From positions 1-64,000 of the forward strand of contig JBJKOY010000213.1 in assembly GCA_046706945.1 (NCBI GenBank): a stretch of DNA of 64,000 nucleotides, written 5' to 3'. The DNA is from FEN-1297 sp046706945. GTDB taxonomy: Bacteria; Bacteroidota; Ignavibacteria; Ignavibacteriales; Ignavibacteriaceae. Under the pieces are notes generated by a model. The model did not search any database. It was not told the DNA's origin and worked only from the letters and a program-made list of their open reading frames with translations. Numbering within the stretch: the stretch's first letter is position 1; each line of letters opens with the position of its first letter. The position numbers and the translations under genes are program-made. Below are positions 53,818-63,800 of this stretch, piece by piece.

Positions 53818-56679
53818 ATGAAAAAAATCCGGTGGTTGGAAATTCAATTAATTATTTGGGTATTCTTATTGATCTCAAAAGAAATTTTTGCGCAGGCAGG
53901 TAAAATTGACCCTACTTTCGGGCAGGGCGGAATAGTCAGTACTCCTTTTAATACCACCGGGAACAGCAGTTCGAGTTCGATAGCGATTCAGAGCGACGGA
54001 AAAATTGTGGCCGGAGCTTCTTCGCAATACGGCGGGCATACTCAATTCTCTTTATTCCGCTGCAACCGGGACGGAAGCATAGATAAAAATTTCGGGACAA
54101 ACGGCGTTGTCATTACTCAAGTCGGAACCGCGGGGAACGATGTCAGTTCGGTCGCGATTCAAAAAGACGGTAAAATTATAGCCGCCGGCGATTCCTACGA
54201 CGGAACTAAATATGTCTTTACCCTGGTCCGGTATGATGCCGGCGGCAGCATCGATAGTACTTTCGGGGTAAACGGCATAGTTACAACCTCAATCGGAAGC
54301 ACCGGTGATTTTATAAAATCTATTTCAATTCAAAACGACGGGAAAATAATCGCTGCCGGGGTTTCCGATACCCCCGGCAATTCCAACCTGGCAGTGGCGC
54401 GCTACGACAGCAACGGGTCCATTGACAGTACCTTCGGCTTAAACGGTATTACAACTTTCGGGGCAACCGGAATCATCCTTTCTGCTCCCCAGGATATGTT
54501 CTCTTACGGCGCCAACTTTGTCGCGGTTCAAAGCAGCGGCAAGATAGTGGTCGGCGGCTATTCTTATTTTATTGATACCAAAACTTTTACTCCGAACGGT
54601 CATTTCCTGCTCATCCGCTATAATTCAAACGGATCTCTGGATTATTCATTTAACAGCGGGGTGGTGCTTACATTAACCGGTTCGCCGTACGATGCCTCGG
54701 GAGACGGGGTTAATTCAATTTTATTCCAGAAAGACGGAAAAATTATTGAGGCAGGTTATTCGCTGCAGTCGGGATACTACGATTATGCCATGGCCAGGCT
54801 GGACACTAACGGAGTATTAGACGGCTCTTTCGGAACAGACGGAATTGTAAGGACATATTTGAACGGAATTACCGGTGCCACTTCAGCCGCTATCCAGGAT
54901 GACGGGAAAATAGTACTTGCAGGGTACGGCGGAAGCGGACTACAACCCCATTACTTCGTTTTAATCAGATATAACGGCGACGGGTCTTTAGACAATTCGT
55001 TCGGATCAGGCGGCATAGCTTCGGCAGGCGGACTACCGGACGGAGAAGCTCATTCGGTTGCGATCCAAAGCGACGGTAAAATAGTCGCAACCGGTTTTGA
55101 TTACGACGGAACTTATTATAATCTTGCAATAGTACGGTTCGGCAATGACGGGGCTATCGACAATTCTTTCGGACAGAACGGCTTTACAATATCATCCGCG
55201 GGAAATTCGAACGACGTAATAAATTCACTGGCTCTTCAAAACGACGGGAAGATTGTTGCCGCGGGTTATTCGTATTTCGGGACTATCAGCAATTTTACAC
55301 TCCTACGCTACAATGCAAACGGTACACCGGACAGATTTTTCGGTACAAACGGAATCGAAATGACCGATTTCGGAAATACGAACAGCCAGGTCAACTCTGT
55401 GGCAATTGACAGCGACGGTACGATAGCAGCGGCAGGGTTTTATTTCAACGGCAAGAACAACGACTTCGCCGTTGTCCGCTATACTCCAGCCGGCATCCCC
55501 GATAATAATTTCGGGAAAAACGGCACTGCAGGCACGCCGATAGGATCGTTTGACGACGAAGCGACGGGAGTGGCAATCCAAAAAGATCATAAAATTATCG
55601 CGGCAGGATACTATTTAAATGGAAACTACAACAACATTGCGCTAGTCCGATATAATACAAACGGATCATTGGATAATTCTTTCGGATTAAACGGGATAGT
55701 GACTACCCAGGTAGGGACATCTCACAATTTTGCTCAATCCGTAGCCGTCCAGAATGACGGAAAAATTGTCGTTGCCGGTTCCGCGATCATCGGGGGAAGC
55801 TATAATATCGCCTTAGTCCGGTATAATAACGACGGGAGTTTGGACATTAATTTCGGAAATAACGGTATAATTACAACCTTGATCGGAAAGGGGAGTTTCG
55901 CCTATTCGGTTTTAATTCAGGGCGACGGAAAAATTGTTGCCGCCGGCTATGCTCTTATAGGAAGCAAATATGAATTTGCCCTTGCCAGATATAATTCGAA
56001 CGGCATTCAGGACAGCACCTTCGGAATAAACGGCATCTCAACTACGCAAATCGGTTCAACAAGCGACTTCGCTTACTCTGCGGCTTTGCAGAGCGACGGG
56101 AAGATAGTTGCCGCCGGCTACGCAGAGGGGATAAACAAATTTGAATTCGCGCTTGCGCGTTATAATACTGACGGGACATTGGATCAATCTTTCGGGGAAA
56201 ACGGCGCAGTACTTACTCAAACTTCCATTTCAAACGATTATGCCCGCTCGGTAGCGGTTCAAAACGACGGAAAAATAATTGCGGCAGGCTATGCTTCCGG
56301 CCCTGGAATAAACAACTATAGGATTTTCACGCTTATACGTTACAACGGCAATATCACCGCAGGGGTTAAGTTAATAAATGATCCGGCAGCTTCGCCTGCC
56401 TCATTTTCACTCGAGCAGAATTATCCGAATCCGTTTAATCCGTCAACAACAATAAAGTACACATTGCCTGAAAGAAGCTTTGTGACATTAAAAGTATATG
56501 ATTTGCTGGGAAAAGAAGTTGCGCAGCCGGTCAACTGTACTCTCGGCCAGGGAACCTATGAAACAAAGTTCAATGCGGAAAGACTTTCAAACGGTGTTTA
56601 TATATACTCAATCCGGTTAACAGGTCTGAATTCGAGGATAGAATATAGATTCAGCAGGAAAATGATTTTATTGAAATGA
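53818..56679 (+). CDS. Delta-60 repeat surface protein with type IX sorting domain
   Basis: 953 residues. A signal peptide (about 1-25, EIFA-Q) is followed by about 14 copies of a roughly 60-residue beta-propeller-like repeat of the delta-60 type (SIAIQSDGKIVAAGYS, then LVRYNSNGSIDSTFGLNGIV). Counting the IQxDGKI-type blocks gives 14, with degenerate versions at the ninth (IDSDGTI) and tenth (IQKDHKI). A sorting domain (SLEQNYPNPFNPSTTIKYT to KKMILLK) closes it. Such proteins are exposed on the surface or released. Their ligands are unknown. It lies 52 bases after the duplicated-repeat gene, so the two may form one unit of surface proteins. Confidence 0.88.
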   Translation: MKKIRWLEIQLIIWVFLLISKEIFAQAGKIDPTFGQGGIVSTPFNTTGNSSSSSIAIQSDGKIVAGASSQYGGHTQFSLFRCNRDGSIDKNFGTNGVVITQVGTAGNDVSSVAIQKDGKIIAAGDSYDGTKYVFTLVRYDAGGSIDSTFGVNGIVTTSIGSTGDFIKSISIQNDGKIIAAGVSDTPGNSNLAVARYDSNGSIDSTFGLNGITTFGATGIILSAPQDMFSYGANFVAVQSSGKIVVGGYSYFIDTKTFTPNGHFLLIRYNSNGSLDYSFNSGVVLTLTGSPYDASGDGVNSILFQKDGKIIEAGYSLQSGYYDYAMARLDTNGVLDGSFGTDGIVRTYLNGITGATSAAIQDDGKIVLAGYGGSGLQPHYFVLIRYNGDGSLDNSFGSGGIASAGGLPDGEAHSVAIQSDGKIVATGFDYDGTYYNLAIVRFGNDGAIDNSFGQNGFTISSAGNSNDVINSLALQNDGKIVAAGYSYFGTISNFTLLRYNANGTPDRFFGTNGIEMTDFGNTNSQVNSVAIDSDGTIAAAGFYFNGKNNDFAVVRYTPAGIPDNNFGKNGTAGTPIGSFDDEATGVAIQKDHKIIAAGYYLNGNYNNIALVRYNTNGSLDNSFGLNGIVTTQVGTSHNFAQSVAVQNDGKIVVAGSAIIGGSYNIALVRYNNDGSLDINFGNNGIITTLIGKGSFAYSVLIQGDGKIVAAGYALIGSKYEFALARYNSNGIQDSTFGINGISTTQIGSTSDFAYSAALQSDGKIVAAGYAEGINKFEFALARYNTDGTLDQSFGENGAVLTQTSISNDYARSVAVQNDGKIIAAGYASGPGINNYRIFTLIRYNGNITAGVKLINDPAASPASFSLEQNYPNPFNPSTTIKYTLPERSFVTLKVYDLLGKEVAQPVNCTLGQGTYETKFNAERLSNGVYIYSIRLTGLNSRIEYRFSRKMILLK

Positions 56680-56791
56680 ATACCGGATTCGGACGTAAGT
56701 AAAATAATTCATTTCTCTTTACAATTTGTAAAATTTTTGTTATTATAACCACAAATTTGAGTCATCATTCTTTTTTAATTGGGGAGGGGTT

Positions 56792-56986
56792 TTGTTTGCA
56801 AAAAGAAGACATAGTACTCCTATGAAGGTTGGTATTCTAAAAAAGACCAAACCTGTGCCGGTAAAAACTAACCTAAATACTGCTTCCCGCCTTATCGAAT
56901 CAAACAATCTGCCTCCCTGCACTCCGTCTTCAATATTTGAATTTAGAAATTTTCAGCATTATACCTTTTTACAGAATAATTCTTAA
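56792..56986 (+). CDS. Possible small protein before the type VI cluster
   Basis: A 64-residue frame starting TTG at 56792, with GGGGAGGGG just upstream, the strongest Shine-Dalgarno-like run in this 422-base gap. An internal ATG (56822) would give 54 residues, starting MKVGILKKTKPVPV. It is basic at the start, with no signal peptide or membrane segment. I recognise no family. It could be a small protein of the type VI region or chance. The remainder of the gap is AT-rich with no other gene. Confidence 0.3.
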   Translation: MFAKRRHSTPMKVGILKKTKPVPVKTNLNTASRLIESNNLPPCTPSSIFEFRNFQHYTFLQNNS

Positions 56987-57101
56987 TCTGGCGGTCATAA
57001 ATATATGATAAATCCGGATGGGTAATTTTTCCGCTATAAAATGGTACCTACGTGCCGGAGGAGTATATAATCGTAACTAATTTTCCGGTTTCCGCAAATA
57101 A

Positions 57102-58277
57102 ATGCAGATGAAATTAAAATTAAAAATAATCAAAGATTCGGACAGTTCTTTTTCGGTTAATTCTGAGTTCTGCGAATTCCCTGTGTTCTTGGGCCGGGAA
57201 AATAATAATCAGATAATCCTTCCCGATCCGCTGAAAATTGTTTCGAGGAAACATGCAAAGATCATTAATACCGAAGGCATTCTGCAATTGGTAGACCTTG
57301 AATCGGCCAACTTCACTCATTTGAACGGCCAAAAAATCGTTCCGAACGATGAAAATGCGTTGAAGTCCGGAGATACAATTAGAATAGGCGATTATGAATT
57401 GGCAATAGAAATTGTCCGGGATGACCGGGTAAACGAAGACGATCAGAAGACAAGGATCTTTACAAGTCCTTATGCGGAAGAGATTGCAGCCATAGCTGAG
57501 AATCTTCGAAAGATTTCCGCGAAATACTCTTTTGAGGATTCGCCGGCGAAAGATAAAATGCTTCGCCTGTCGGTTCTTCAAAATTTAACGGTTTTGGATA
57601 AAAGCGAATCGAATATAATTATTTCGGAATGTCTTTCGGAAAATTTTTTAAACAGGGAATTATTAAAATCTTTTAGTGATGAAAGGCAAAACGGCGGTAA
57701 AAATTTTATCAGTCCCGGTATAAAAGAAGTTTTTTCTCCGCCGCATAATGGTTTTGACCATAAGCCGGTTACGCAGGAATATTCTTTTAACATCCATTTC
57801 TCAAACACAATCGACGTATTTCTCGATATTTTCATAAAACTTATCGAAGGCTTTTTGCAGTTCAGGCAGGAATTCTTCGGCGTGACCAAGTTCTACACGC
57901 TCCCGACAGGCTCCCCGGAGGAGGTAAAAGATTTCCTGTTCAATCCGAACATTTCTCCGGAAGAAGAGAAAAAGAGACTGGATACTTTAAAAGACGAGGC
58001 TCAAAAACTGCTCGGACATCAAATCGGCTTGCTCGAAGGATATAATCTATCCGTTACGGAAGGGAGCAAAATGCTCCTGCAAAGCCTGGACCCCTATTTT
58101 ATTGAGAAAGGATTGGAAACAGGGAAAGCCTTCGAAAAAATTTTCCCGTTCTCAAAAAAGCTGAAAGCGCTTGAACTGATTAAAGAACATTACGGGAAAT
58201 ACATTTCGGATCCTTATTACATAGAGAAGAAATTTTTCAGGCCGTCTTTTATGCGGGGATATCAAAAAAGGATATAA
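57102..58277 (+). CDS. tagH: FHA-domain protein of the type VI secretion system (TagH/VasC-like)
   Basis: 391 residues, cytoplasmic. FHA phosphothreonine-binding domain at about 20-110 (FLGRENNNQIILPD, VSRKHAKI, THLNGQKI, GDTIRIGDYEL). The C-terminal half (about 245-391) matches the conserved part of type VI FHA proteins: a helical GHQIGLLEGYNLSVTEG segment, a KLKALELIKEHYGKYISDP segment and the closing FFRPSFMRGYQ. Family members gate type VI assembly through threonine phosphorylation. No kinase or phosphatase of that pathway (PpkA/PppA) is seen here. It is the first clear gene of the cluster and runs toward tssJ. Confidence 0.85.
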   Translation: MQMKLKLKIIKDSDSSFSVNSEFCEFPVFLGRENNNQIILPDPLKIVSRKHAKIINTEGILQLVDLESANFTHLNGQKIVPNDENALKSGDTIRIGDYELAIEIVRDDRVNEDDQKTRIFTSPYAEEIAAIAENLRKISAKYSFEDSPAKDKMLRLSVLQNLTVLDKSESNIIISECLSENFLNRELLKSFSDERQNGGKNFISPGIKEVFSPPHNGFDHKPVTQEYSFNIHFSNTIDVFLDIFIKLIEGFLQFRQEFFGVTKFYTLPTGSPEEVKDFLFNPNISPEEEKKRLDTLKDEAQKLLGHQIGLLEGYNLSVTEGSKMLLQSLDPYFIEKGLETGKAFEKIFPFSKKLKALELIKEHYGKYISDPYYIEKKFFRPSFMRGYQKRI

Positions 58278-58328
58278 GTCCGTATTGAAGAACAACGCTT
58301 TTTGAACATTCCAACCGGGGAAATAGAG

Positions 58329-58763
58329 ATGAAAAAAATCTTGTTCCTTCTGCCGTTTTACTTTATCGTATGTTTAAACGGCTGCGGCAGCGGGATAAAA
58401 ACTGCAAAAATTAACTTGGTCTGCGACGGCGACTGCAACGGCAGCAACGCCATAGTTATAAGAGTCTATCAGCTCAATAACGCCGATAAATTCAGTCATG
58501 CCAGCTTCGAATCACTGCTCAGAAATCCCGAAGCCGCTTTGGCAGACGACCTGATCCCAAATTCGAAATTCGAAACTACCTTGGTGCCCGGCCAAACTTT
58601 TGAATTGAAGGATTACGTCCTTAAGAACGGTGCCGCTTATATCGGAGTGGTAGGAGACTTTCACTCGCCCGCAAAGGACGGCTGGCTCCGGGTTATACCG
58701 GTTAATTCCGATATCAAGCCTATGAAAATACTTATTCACAATAACTACCTAAGCGTAGAATAG
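58329..58763 (+). CDS. tssJ: Type VI secretion outer-membrane lipoprotein TssJ
   Basis: 144 residues from the ATG at 58329 (MKKILFLLPFYF), giving a lipoprotein signal with lipobox LNGC and lipidated Cys near 23. A TTG at 58302 would add an unneeded N-terminal stretch. The TssJ transthyretin-like beta-sandwich is visible: INLVCDGDCNGSNAIVIRVY, QLNNADKFSHASFESLL (the loop contacting TssM), then FELKDYVLKNGAAYIGVVGD and a C-terminal WLRVIPV strand. It anchors the TssM-TssL membrane complex to the outer membrane. Its position between the FHA gene and tssK confirms the call. Confidence 0.85.
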   Translation: MKKILFLLPFYFIVCLNGCGSGIKTAKINLVCDGDCNGSNAIVIRVYQLNNADKFSHASFESLLRNPEAALADDLIPNSKFETTLVPGQTFELKDYVLKNGAAYIGVVGDFHSPAKDGWLRVIPVNSDIKPMKILIHNNYLSVE

Positions 58764-58820
58764 ATCATCTGTAAAAGGGAAAAAATTCCTGCTCTATTAA
58801 AATAAAAAGAAAATGCAGAT

Positions 58821-60161
58821 ATGAAGTTACAGAAGGTTGTCTGGTACGAAGGGATGAAATTAAATCCGCATCATTTCCAGCAGGCGGATAAGTACTATCA
58901 TTATAATATAAATTCGAGAATAAACTCGATCAATCCTAATTCTTGGGGTTTGAAGGAGATTCAGGTAGATACGGCTGCGCTTTCGGGCGGAACTTTTAAT
59001 CTGGTCAAATGCTCGGGCGTTATGCCGGACGGTTTGCTGTTTGATATGCCGGGCAATGATCCGCTGCCGAAAAGCAGATCGTTCGAGGATCTTTTTCCCG
59101 CAACTGCCGAAAAGACGGACGTGTTTTTAACAATCCCGATCGAAAATATCAGCGGAAATAATTGTGCTATGGACGGCGAGCCGGGTCAAAATAATTCCAG
59201 GTTCATTCTCCAGGATATGGATGTCCTCGATTATAACACCGGAACGAATATGAGGTCTATAGGAATAGTAAAACCCAATTTTCAATTCAGATTCGGAGAC
59301 GAGACGCTGGAAGATTTTAGTTTCATTAAGATTGGACAAATTAACAGGAATGCCGACGGGAAATATACTATGGATAATAATTTCATAGTCTCTTCAATTT
59401 CAATCTCGGCTTCCGAAGCCCTGCTGAACAGCACCCGGGAAATACTTGGAGCGCTGGTCTCAAAAAGCAAGGAACTGGGAAGGCTGGCCGGTATCCGCAA
59501 ACCCGAATTATCCGTAACGCAGGTGGAAATAATCTTAATGCTGCAGACCGTTAACACTTATATCCCTCTGCTTAATTATTATTACATATCAAAAAATATT
59601 CATCCTGAAGCATTATATGTTTTGTTTCTTAATTTAGCCGGCCAGCTCTCAACGTACACCAACCTCGGGATTAAAACGGGGGAGTTCCCGGTATATGAAC
59701 ATAAGCATTTAACCGAAATATTCGGTCAGATCGTCGGCGAAATTAGCCTTATGCTAAACGTTCAGAAAACTATCGAGAGACGGGATATAATAATCCCGCT
59801 GAGAAAACAGGGCGATACTTTGTATATAGGCCAGCTTTCGCCTTCGCAGATTTCCGCCCAGTTTTTTATTGCCGTCGTCAGCGATATTCCTGAGAGGAAG
59901 ATTATAACGGAACTGCCCAAGAATATAAAAATTTCGGCATACGAGGAAATATTCGCGGTTCACCAGGCAGGCATACAGGGAGTTTCAATCGAATACATTG
60001 CCCGCCCGCCTGCCGGCGTTCAGGTGAACGAAAAAGCGCATTATTTCAAGGTCAACAAGGAAGGCAGATTTTGGGACAAGATCGAGAAGAAAAACAATAT
60101 CGCGTTTTTCATCGCCTCCGAGTTTAAATCTTTGGAAATGGAATTGGTTCTCTTAACATGA
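58821..60161 (+). CDS. tssK: Type VI secretion baseplate protein TssK
   Basis: 446 residues, the normal length. The N-terminal signature VVWYEGMKLNPHHFQQAD is nearly identical to the TssK consensus (VxWxEGMxLxPQHFQQ). It is followed by the siphophage-receptor-like shoulder (about 1-175), the four-helix neck (about 180-310, with LLNSTREILGALVSKSKEL), and a C-terminal head (about 315-446, with YLGVY-like YIGQLSPSQISAQFF) that docks on TssL/TssM. It connects the baseplate to the membrane complex in the cytoplasm. tssL follows 18 bases downstream. Confidence 0.93.
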   Translation: MKLQKVVWYEGMKLNPHHFQQADKYYHYNINSRINSINPNSWGLKEIQVDTAALSGGTFNLVKCSGVMPDGLLFDMPGNDPLPKSRSFEDLFPATAEKTDVFLTIPIENISGNNCAMDGEPGQNNSRFILQDMDVLDYNTGTNMRSIGIVKPNFQFRFGDETLEDFSFIKIGQINRNADGKYTMDNNFIVSSISISASEALLNSTREILGALVSKSKELGRLAGIRKPELSVTQVEIILMLQTVNTYIPLLNYYYISKNIHPEALYVLFLNLAGQLSTYTNLGIKTGEFPVYEHKHLTEIFGQIVGEISLMLNVQKTIERRDIIIPLRKQGDTLYIGQLSPSQISAQFFIAVVSDIPERKIITELPKNIKISAYEEIFAVHQAGIQGVSIEYIARPPAGVQVNEKAHYFKVNKEGRFWDKIEKKNNIAFFIASEFKSLEMELVLLT

Positions 60162-60179
60162 TTACGGAAAGTAATAAAA

Positions 60180-60872
60180 TTGGATAACGATCAATCTAAC
60201 TTAAAAAAGAAACAGCTTTCCGATATCGCTTCGGATTGCCTGATCCTTATACTTCAGTTAAGGTCAACGGATAATTACGGGGATCCTGCCGTGCTTAAAA
60301 GCCGTATTACCGAAATGTTCGATAAGTTCGAACACGAAGCAAGATCGGCGGGATTCGACAACGAAAAAATCGTCTCCGTAAAGTTTGCTCTTATAGCGTT
60401 TTTAGACGAAACGATTATCAGCTCGTCGTGGACTAATAAAGACTCTTGGCTTTCGGAACCGCTGCAGTTAAAATTATTTAATACTTTCAACGCCGGCGAG
60501 GAGTTCTTCGACAATATAAATAAATTGAGACAGAGAACCTCAACCAATAAAGATGTACTGGAAGTTTACTTTTTATGTTTAACCCTGGGCTTTAAGGGAA
60601 AGTACCAGCTTCAATCGCCGGAGAATTTAAGGAAAATTATCGATGACCTAAATCTGGAACTTCATCCCGAGATGTACAAAGCGGTAGATTCGATATCGCC
60701 GAACGGAAAGCCGCACGATTCTTTAATGGGACAGGTAAAAGCTAAATTCCCTTTATGGGTTTATCCGCTGGGTGCATTAATAATTTTCGCGGTATTCTAT
60801 ATTTTTATGTCGGTTTCAATTTCGAATAAGGCTTCCGAGATTGCGGAAGTTTTAAAAGGTTATTTAATATAA
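60180..60872 (+). CDS. tssL: Type VI secretion inner-membrane protein TssL (DotU)
   Basis: 230 residues. The cytoplasmic hook domain (about 10-185) has the DotU landmarks CLILILQLRS, VKFALIAFLDETIISSSW, LFNTFNAGEEFFD and VLEVYFLCLTLGFKGKY. A single C-terminal membrane segment follows (about 190-213, LWVYPLGALIIFAVFYIFM). It ends soon after, so the peptidoglycan-binding OmpA-like extension of some TssL proteins is absent. The only in-frame start that fits is TTG at 60180. It pairs with TssM, whose gene starts 10 bases after its stop. Confidence 0.92.
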   Translation: MDNDQSNLKKKQLSDIASDCLILILQLRSTDNYGDPAVLKSRITEMFDKFEHEARSAGFDNEKIVSVKFALIAFLDETIISSSWTNKDSWLSEPLQLKLFNTFNAGEEFFDNINKLRQRTSTNKDVLEVYFLCLTLGFKGKYQLQSPENLRKIIDDLNLELHPEMYKAVDSISPNGKPHDSLMGQVKAKFPLWVYPLGALIIFAVFYIFMSVSISNKASEIAEVLKGYLI

Positions 60873-60882
60873 ATCATCCCGC

Positions 60883-63800
60883 ATGAACTTTTTAAATAAA
60901 CTTAAAGATCCTCTGCTGATCGCCGTAATTACTTTTATCCTGATTTCGGTCCTGTTTTATATATTCGGCGTAATTTTCCGTATACCGATGATTTACAGAA
61001 TCGGCATAATAATATTTATTCTATTGATTATCGTGATCATTTCTCTCTATATCCGGATGAAGGAAATACAAAACGCCGGGCAGATCGAACAATCGATAAA
61101 CTCGCAGGCCGACGACCAGATGCGAAATGTAAGTCCGGAGAAAAAAGCCGAGATCGAACAATTTAAAAAGCAGCTTGAAGCAGCAATTACGTCGCTTAAG
61201 AATTCAAAGCTGGCTAAAGGTAAAAGAGGAAAAGCCGCGCTGTACGCTCTGCCTTGGTATGTGCTCATCGGTCCTTCGGCTGCCGGAAAAACGACCGCGA
61301 TCCAGAATTCGGGACTTGAATTCCCGTTCGGGAAGGAAGGCTTTAGAGGAGTGGGCGGTACGCGGAACTGCGACTGGTTCTTTTCCACAAAAGGTATATT
61401 CCTGGACACCGCCGGGAGGTATGTGACCCAATCAGAGGACAAGCCCGAATGGTTTGCATTTCTTGATACGTTAAAGAAAAACAGGAAGCGCAAACCCGTG
61501 AACGGAGTGCTCGTAGCAATTAACATCGACCTAATAATTAATTCCGGGAAAGATCAACTCTTCGAACAAGCAAGGAATATCCGTCTTAGGATCGACGAGC
61601 TGATAGAAAAACTGGGAATGAATTTCCCGGTATATCTTATCTTTACAAAATGCGATTTAATAAGAGGCTTTGTAGAATACTACGGCGATTTCAGCGAGAC
61701 GGAAAGAGAACAGTTATGGGGCGCTACTCTTACCCCAAAACAGCAGTTCGATCCGGATCCCAAATCCGTTTTTGAAGAGGAATTTAACAAACTGTCCGAA
61801 AAGTTATTTGAAATAAGAAACGTCAGGCTCAGCGGGCCGCTGAAAAGAGAGCAGAGAAGCCGCGTCTTTTTGTTCCCGTTCCAGTTTAAATCGCTCATGC
61901 CGAAACTCGCATACCTGGCCGCAGAAGTATTTCAGCCCAATCCTTACCAGGACAATCCGATATTCAGAGGGTTCTACTTTACAAGCGGTACTCAGGAAGG
62001 AGTCCCTCTGGATCTGGCTATCAGAGAGATCGCCAAACTATTTAATCTGCCGGAATCTGCGGGCGAAGGATCGGCGCCTCTTTCTGAGACCAAATCATAT
62101 TTCATAAAGGAACTTCTAAACAACGTAGTTGTAGGCGATCAGAATTATACAGCCGGACGGACCAGATCAGCGGCAAAAAAAATAAACTTTTCCAGAAATG
62201 CAGCGGCGTTTGCGTCTTCCGCAGCTTTAATTCTTTTATGTTCTTTTACATTTATAGGATATAACGGCAGTTCGACAATGCTTAAAAAAATTGCCGGCAC
62301 ATCGAAGACATTTACGGGGATAAATTGGAGCGGAGACTTAATCAACACGTTCAAAAAATCCGACAGTCTAAGGTCTTTAATTGTGAATATTAAAAACGGA
62401 GCCGCAAACGAGTCATTTATAGACTTCGGCATGGATAGAAGCAAAGAGTTTTCGGAATACCTTAGAAAACTATATTTACTCAGATCCGAAAATTTCTTTA
62501 CCAGGACAATTTACAGCGATATTTCCAAAGAATTGAACGAATATGCGGGCGGGAAAGATCTGCCGGCAGGAGAGATTTACAATAAATTAAAAGCATATCT
62601 TCTTCTGGGAGACGAAAGGAACAGACTTGATACGACAAAATTCAAGTTCCTAACCGAAGAATTTGCGGCATTATTGAGATCGCGTTATTTGAATTTATAT
62701 CCCGTTGCCTCATCTGCCGAAAAAGATACTCTTGAAAAATTATTTTATAATTACGTTTCTTTCTTCGTGAGCCAGTTAAAAGATAAAGACGTCTACGCGG
62801 TAAATAACGATAAACTTTTGATAAACCTTGTAAGAAACAGAATTCAGTATAAACCGAATGCAGAGACAATTTATGCCGGAATTATACAGAACGCCGCCGG
62901 ACAATATTCCAGCGACCTTACGCTTGAGAAGGCAATCGGCGGCAGGTATTCAATTATGATGAGTGCCGGTTCCAAAGTACCCTTTATTTATACGCAGACC
63001 GGATGGTCTACTTATATTAAAAAAGCTTTGGAGGAGGAGCTTAAGAATCCGGCGAGGGACGATTGGGTCTTGGGTAAAACCGCTACCAATGCGGAGAACG
63101 GGTACGGTTTTAACAGCGAAGAAATGAAAGCGAAATTATTAAACTTGTATTGTTCGGACTATCTTAATACGTGGATAAGATTTCTGCAGAGCATAAGGTA
63201 CGGTAATTTTGAAACCGTTCCTGCCGCGTCGGAAAACATGAAATTATTAAGCGACCCGGTTAATTCTCCTACGGCAATTGTACTAAAATTCTTTTCAGAA
63301 CAATTGCAGATTTTCCCGGGAATGCAGGGCCAGGATTCGGCTAGACAAAAGTCCGGTGAATTTATTTCTCCTGATTACTTGAATAGAAATTTACTGTCGG
63401 AGATAAATAAGTATAGGACTTTTGTTAACGGTACTCAGGGCGGAGCCCCCGGCAGCGATTTAAATGCGGTTATCGGGCAATACGCGGCATTGGGTGCCGT
63501 GCTGGAATCCATAAAGGGAGGACAGGATTTGGCCAAAGATTATGCCGTAAAAGTATTGAACCGCGGCGCGGTCGAACTGCCTACAGCAGTGCGGACAGTG
63601 AAAGGTTCAGCTTACAATCTGCCTGAATTACAAAGTTTGTTTGTTGAGCCGGTTATGCTTACTTGGAAATCAATACTGTCGGATGCTTCTCAATATTTGA
63701 ATCACGCCTGGAAGACAAAAGTGTCAGATACATTTAATAATACGCTGTCGAACAATTATCCTTTTAAAAATAACGGAAGCGACGCCCCCATACAGGATTT

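Noticed and set aside
61047..61526. 159-residue minus-strand frame inside tssM
   Set aside because: It overlaps the Walker A region of tssM, which has strong family support. It is the mirror of that coding sequence.
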